From assembly GCA_040882505.1 (NCBI GenBank), contig JBBEBE010000010.1, forward strand, positions 1-64,000: a stretch of DNA of 64,000 bases. The letters run 5' to 3'. The stretch's first letter is position 1, and every line of letters starts with the position of its first letter. The translations under genes and the position numbers were made by a program. Below, one piece after another: positions 60,698 through 64,000 of this stretch. The notes beneath the pieces were generated by a model. That model made no database searches, was not told the origin of the DNA, and was given only the letters and a program-made list of their open reading frames with translations. Source of the stretch: JBBEBE01 sp040882505 (GTDB taxonomy: Bacteria > Bacteroidota > Rhodothermia > Balneolales > Balneolaceae).

Positions 60698-62611
60698 TCA
60701 GGGCCTCTGAAGCCGTTGGCTGTGTCCTTCCCGATTCTGATCTGCCTGGCTGGCTGCAAAAGATTCCAGTTGTGCCACTTCGCCCCACAAGGTCATGGCT
60801 TCGGTCAGGATATCATTGAAGTAGTCATTGATGACCGGAAAGAAGTACTCCATTCCCCAGATTTGGCGGGCCAATTCGGCTTTGATTCGCCCTTCTGCCA
60901 TCCAGAGAACCTCATCCAAATGATCCGGAGAGACAGTCACCTCATTGTCCTCGATGACCGGATCATCGATTTCGTCCGAAAGGGTGAGTCCCCGGCTCTT
61001 CATCAATTCCACAAAAGATTGGCGGTCCTTTTCATCCCAATGGTAGTCGTTTCGGAATTTTTGGAAGTCAGACTCCCATCGCTCACGGAATGATTCGCCC
61101 TGCTCGTCCAGAAACTGGCGTACATAGTCAAAGTCGAGTCGATTGGCCAGCATAAAGTTGAAGACGACCGGCGTGAGTGTTGTGTCTTCCTGCACGATGA
61201 AATCCGGAACAATTCCCCCTCCGCCGTAGACTTCCCGACCGGCCATCGTCTGATAGACCAGGGAGTCGGGGAGGGCCTCGATAAAGTGACGGGCGTCGTC
61301 TGAAGCTGTTTCTCGCGAGTAGATTTCATAGGCGTATTCTTCACGACCTTCGCGGAACGGTTTCTGAATGAGCCGTCCCGATGGTGTGTGATATTGGGAG
61401 ATGGTGACCCGAATACTGCTCTTGTCGATGAGTTCGTACTGCTGTTGGACAAGTCCTTTTCCGAACGTTCTTCGTCCGACGATCAGGCCTCGATCATGAT
61501 CCTGAATGGCCCCACTGACAATTTCACTGGCCGATGCAGACCCCTCATTGACCAGGACGATGACCGGAATGTCTTTCAAACTTCCGTCACGCCTGGATCG
61601 GATGACGGATGTAAAACGGGAGTGACGACTTCGGGTAGAGACGACTTTGGTTCCACGCGGGAAGAACTCCTCACTGATGGCAATCGCTTGACTCAAGTAC
61701 CCCCCGGGGTTGTTCCGGAAGTCGATAATGATGCGCTCCATTCCCTGGTCCCGTAGATTCCTGACGGCATCCCGAAACTCTTCGTGTGTTGTGGCCGCAA
61801 ACCGGTTGATCTTGACATATCCGGTAACCTCGTCTGTCATGTAGCGGGTATCAACCGTGGTGAGCGGGATATCGTCCCGCTCGATGGTGAACCGGAGTGG
61901 ATTTGAGGAGTGGGGGCGTTTGATGGTGACCTGAACTTCGGTCCCTTTCGGGCCACGCAACTTGTTGACCACCTCGTCCGTACTCAAGCCGATGGCACTA
62001 CTGTCTTCAATTTCCACAATGCGGTCACCCGACAGAATGCCCAGGTGGTCGCTCGGTCCTCCGGAAATGGCTGTGATCACCGTGATGGTGTCGCTGATGA
62101 TATTGAACTGAATACCGATACCCTGAAAGCGCCCCTCGAAATCTTCTTGAATGCGTTCCGTATTCTCCGGTTCAATGTAAACCGAGTGTGGATCCAGGGA
62201 CCCGAACATGCCACGTACGGCCTCTTCTGTCAAGGCATACATATCTCGATCCGGATATGTGTTGGCCACATAGAGATATGCCTTCTCGAATCGGGAGAAG
62301 GCATCCCTGTAATCCGTAATTTGATCCTGATCAAAGGTCGTGTCTGCCGGTGTTCCCTCGACCTCGATGGTCTCCTCGTAAGGATCTGCAGAAGCTGCGG
62401 TGACAAACGAGACCAAACTGTTCTTGTAGAGGGTGTTGATGTCGGTCTCGCCTACATAATTATCCATGATTCTCTGCTGTACCTGGAGGTACTTTGAGAG
62501 ATTCATCTGGTGGTTCCTGTCGGGAACCACTCTATCCACTCCGGCGATCCAGAGGAATGAGAAAAGGACGAGCAGCGTTAAATTGGGTGCAATAAACGTT
62601 TTCAGACGCAT
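60698..62611 (-). CDS. S41-family carboxy-terminal processing protease
   Basis: A 637-residue periplasmic protease with an N-terminal membrane anchor or signal (MRLKTFIAPNLTLLVLFSFLWIAG). A PDZ domain (about 160-235, GRFQGIGIQF) precedes the peptidase domain with the catalytic pair Ser360 (NEGSASASEI) and Lys385 (RTFGKG), spaced 25 apart as in E. coli Prc. The C-terminal about 200 residues form a helical extension. It cleaves C-terminal tails or processes proteins in the periplasm. 133 bp downstream of hslU on the same strand. Confidence 0.93.
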   Translation of the reverse strand: MRLKTFIAPNLTLLVLFSFLWIAGVDRVVPDRNHQMNLSKYLQVQQRIMDNYVGETDINTLYKNSLVSFVTAASADPYEETIEVEGTPADTTFDQDQITDYRDAFSRFEKAYLYVANTYPDRDMYALTEEAVRGMFGSLDPHSVYIEPENTERIQEDFEGRFQGIGIQFNIISDTITVITAISGGPSDHLGILSGDRIVEIEDSSAIGLSTDEVVNKLRGPKGTEVQVTIKRPHSSNPLRFTIERDDIPLTTVDTRYMTDEVTGYVKINRFAATTHEEFRDAVRNLRDQGMERIIIDFRNNPGGYLSQAIAISEEFFPRGTKVVSTRSRHSRFTSVIRSRRDGSLKDIPVIVLVNEGSASASEIVSGAIQDHDRGLIVGRRTFGKGLVQQQYELIDKSSIRVTISQYHTPSGRLIQKPFREGREEYAYEIYSRETASDDARHFIEALPDSLVYQTMAGREVYGGGGIVPDFIVQEDTTLTPVVFNFMLANRLDFDYVRQFLDEQGESFRERWESDFQKFRNDYHWDEKDRQSFVELMKSRGLTLSDEIDDPVIEDNEVTVSPDHLDEVLWMAEGRIKAELARQIWGMEYFFPVINDYFNDILTEAMTLWGEVAQLESFAASQADQNREGHSQRLQRP

Positions 62612-62744
62612 CAGGCTACACTTTTATTCATCAGACGAACTCTCAATACACTCTGGGTACTTTCGGCGAAAGCTACTCGCACTATGTACAAAATGAAACG
62701 AAAAATATCGAAAATCGTTTCCCCAGTGACAACTTTTAACACAA

Positions 62745-64000
62745 TCAGAGAATATAATGACTCAAATCCTTGTCGGTGACCAGGTCCGAAAGCTGTCGCT
62801 GGACATACTCCCGGTCAATCGTCATGGTTCCCGAGTGAATGTCGTCGGGAATTGCAAAGAGCAACTCTTCAAGCAGACTCGAGAGGATGGTATGCAATCT
62901 TCGAGCTCCGATATTCTCGACTTGACTATTCACGGTGGCCGCAATGGAGGCGATGTCGCGAATGGCATCTTCATCGAATTCGAGACCCACTCCTTCACTC
63001 TCAAACATCGCCTGATACTGTCGGGTCAAGGCATTCTTCGGCTGGGTGAGAATCAGGAAAAAGTCTTCTTCAGTCAGGGAGTCAAGTTCGACCCGAATCG
63101 GGAATCGTCCCTGAAGTTCGGGGATCAGATCCGAGGGTTTGGACATATGGAATGCACCGGACCCGATAAAGAGAACATGATCGGTCTTGACCATCCCGTA
63201 CTTGGTCTGAATCGTGCTCCCTTCTACAATGGGAAGTAGATCTCGCTGGACACCCTGACGGCTTACATCGGCTCCCTGTTTCCCGGACGAGGCACTGGTG
63301 GCAACTTTGTCAATTTCGTCGATAAAGACGATCCCTTGATTCTGAACACGTTCGAGGGCTTCTTGAGTCGCCGCTTCGTGATCGATCAGCTTTTCGGCCT
63401 CTTCATCGGTGAGAATCTCCCGTGCTTCGGATACCGGCAGCGTTCGTTTGACCTTTTTTTGCCCACGAGTGAGACTGCCGAGCATATCCTGAAGATTGAC
63501 CCCCATCTCTTCCATCCCTTGTGGACCAAAGAACTGCATGGTCGGTTTTTTCCCGGGCGTGACTTCGATCTCGATTTCGCGATCCTCCAGATCTCCCCGC
63601 TCGAGTTTCTCCCGGAATTTTTCACGGGTTCGCTCATTCAGTTGCTTGTCTGAATCTTCCGAAGACGATTCACCTCCGCTCGTGGATACACCGGCGCGTA
63701 CAGGCGGGATGAGGGTGTCCAGGATCCGCAGGTTGGCTCGTTCGATCGCCTTCGCTTGGACCCGCTCCTGCATCTCCTCTTTAACCATGGTAATGGCGAT
63801 GTCGACCAGATCTCGGATCATCGATTCCACATCCCGACCCACATATCCCACTTCTGTAAATTTCGAAGCTTCGACTTTGATGAAGGGGGCTTGTGCCAGT
63901 TTGGCCAGACGACGTGCAATTTCAGTTTTACCGACACCGGTCGGGCCAATCATCAAGATGTTGTTGGGGATGATCTCCTCGCGGATTTCCGGATCTGCAT
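62745..64000 (-). CDS. hslU: ATP-dependent protease ATPase subunit HslU (5' end outside)
   Basis: The 3' part (about 418 codons) of the unfoldase of the HslUV protease. In frame from the edge: ...EIIPNNILMIGPTGVGKTEIARRL with Walker A GPTGVGKT, Walker B GIVFIDEIDKVA, an I-domain insertion and the sensor region. The C-terminus (DKDLSHYIL) lacks nothing obvious. About 40-50 N-terminal residues are beyond the right edge; hslV would be expected just upstream, outside the window. Confidence 0.95.
   Translation of the reverse strand, partial: ADPEIREEIIPNNILMIGPTGVGKTEIARRLAKLAQAPFIKVEASKFTEVGYVGRDVESMIRDLVDIAITMVKEEMQERVQAKAIERANLRILDTLIPPVRAGVSTSGGESSSEDSDKQLNERTREKFREKLERGDLEDREIEIEVTPGKKPTMQFFGPQGMEEMGVNLQDMLGSLTRGQKKVKRTLPVSEAREILTDEEAEKLIDHEAATQEALERVQNQGIVFIDEIDKVATSASSGKQGADVSRQGVQRDLLPIVEGSTIQTKYGMVKTDHVLFIGSGAFHMSKPSDLIPELQGRFPIRVELDSLTEEDFFLILTQPKNALTRQYQAMFESEGVGLEFDEDAIRDIASIAATVNSQVENIGARRLHTILSSLLEELLFAIPDDIHSGTMTIDREYVQRQLSDLVTDKDLSHYIL

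Noticed and set aside
1..64000. Mobile elements, prophage, integrase, toxin-antitoxin, tRNA, rRNA or CRISPR genes
   Set aside because: I looked for transposase or integrase motifs, clover-leaf patterns and direct repeats and found none that I could support.

Overview
The window looks like a chromosomal segment, about 50% GC by eye, from a Gram-negative bacterium of the Bacteroidota/Balneolota/Rhodothermota (FCB) branch, most likely a Balneolota- or Rhodothermota-like heterotroph. The evidence is a PorV-type outer-membrane protein, a giant secreted protein ending in a type IX secretion sorting domain (FHLGQNYPNPF...GLYLIRM), many lipoproteins and signal peptides, and frequent starts without a clear Shine-Dalgarno. 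I see no tRNA, rRNA, CRISPR array, phage or insertion sequence. Most of the window is core genome; the unusual part is a surface-structure region at about 39.0-54.7 kb.

Layout. 0.1-8.2 kb: acyl-CoA dehydrogenase, SGNH hydrolase, a glycine-rich membrane protein, an SDR, an orphan sensor kinase, a VOC protein and the kduI-kduD pair for unsaturated uronate breakdown. 8.4-12.5 kb: LctP-family permease, hotdog thioesterase, long-chain acyl-CoA synthetase. 12.6-18.3 kb: a six-gene minus-strand run (PASTA protein, rpe, phoH, MBL hydrolase, serine hydrolase, Gfo/Idh/MocA oxidoreductase). 18.4-23.5 kb: porV, a trans-sulfuration enzyme and two TPR lipoproteins. 23.7-27.9 kb: ridA, an M23 peptidase, rpmA-rplU with a possible structured leader, a 50-residue ORF and lexA. 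28.1-32.6 kb: an ABC transporter pair, ferredoxin-NADP reductase, YihY and DUF502 membrane proteins. 32.8-39.0 kb: alaS and the pyruvate dehydrogenase genes pdhA, pdhB, pdhC. 54.9-64 kb: rmlA-D-C-B, EVE protein, two-domain dCTP deaminase, rsmE, an S41 protease and the 3' part of hslU.

The surface region. Three pseudopilin-like genes (39.0-41.3 kb, minus) precede a chaperone-usher locus (41.6-49.1 kb): a lone plus-strand secreted subunit-like gene, a 1165-residue usher whose C-terminus carries about three SPOR-like repeats, a PapD-type chaperone overlapping the usher by 4 nt, and four secreted DUF4402-like subunits. A strong hairpin-plus-U-tract lies between the likely major subunit and the chaperone, which would give abundant subunit and less assembly machinery. 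Next to it is a 1758-residue type IX cargo with two CBM3-like modules and seven Ig-like repeats, and no catalytic domain that I recognise. Together they suggest a polysaccharide- or surface-attachment region. The usher-SPOR fusion in a bacterium that also uses type IX secretion is the most novel item here.

Limits: all calls come from reading the sequence and from remembered family motifs; no database search or structure prediction was run.
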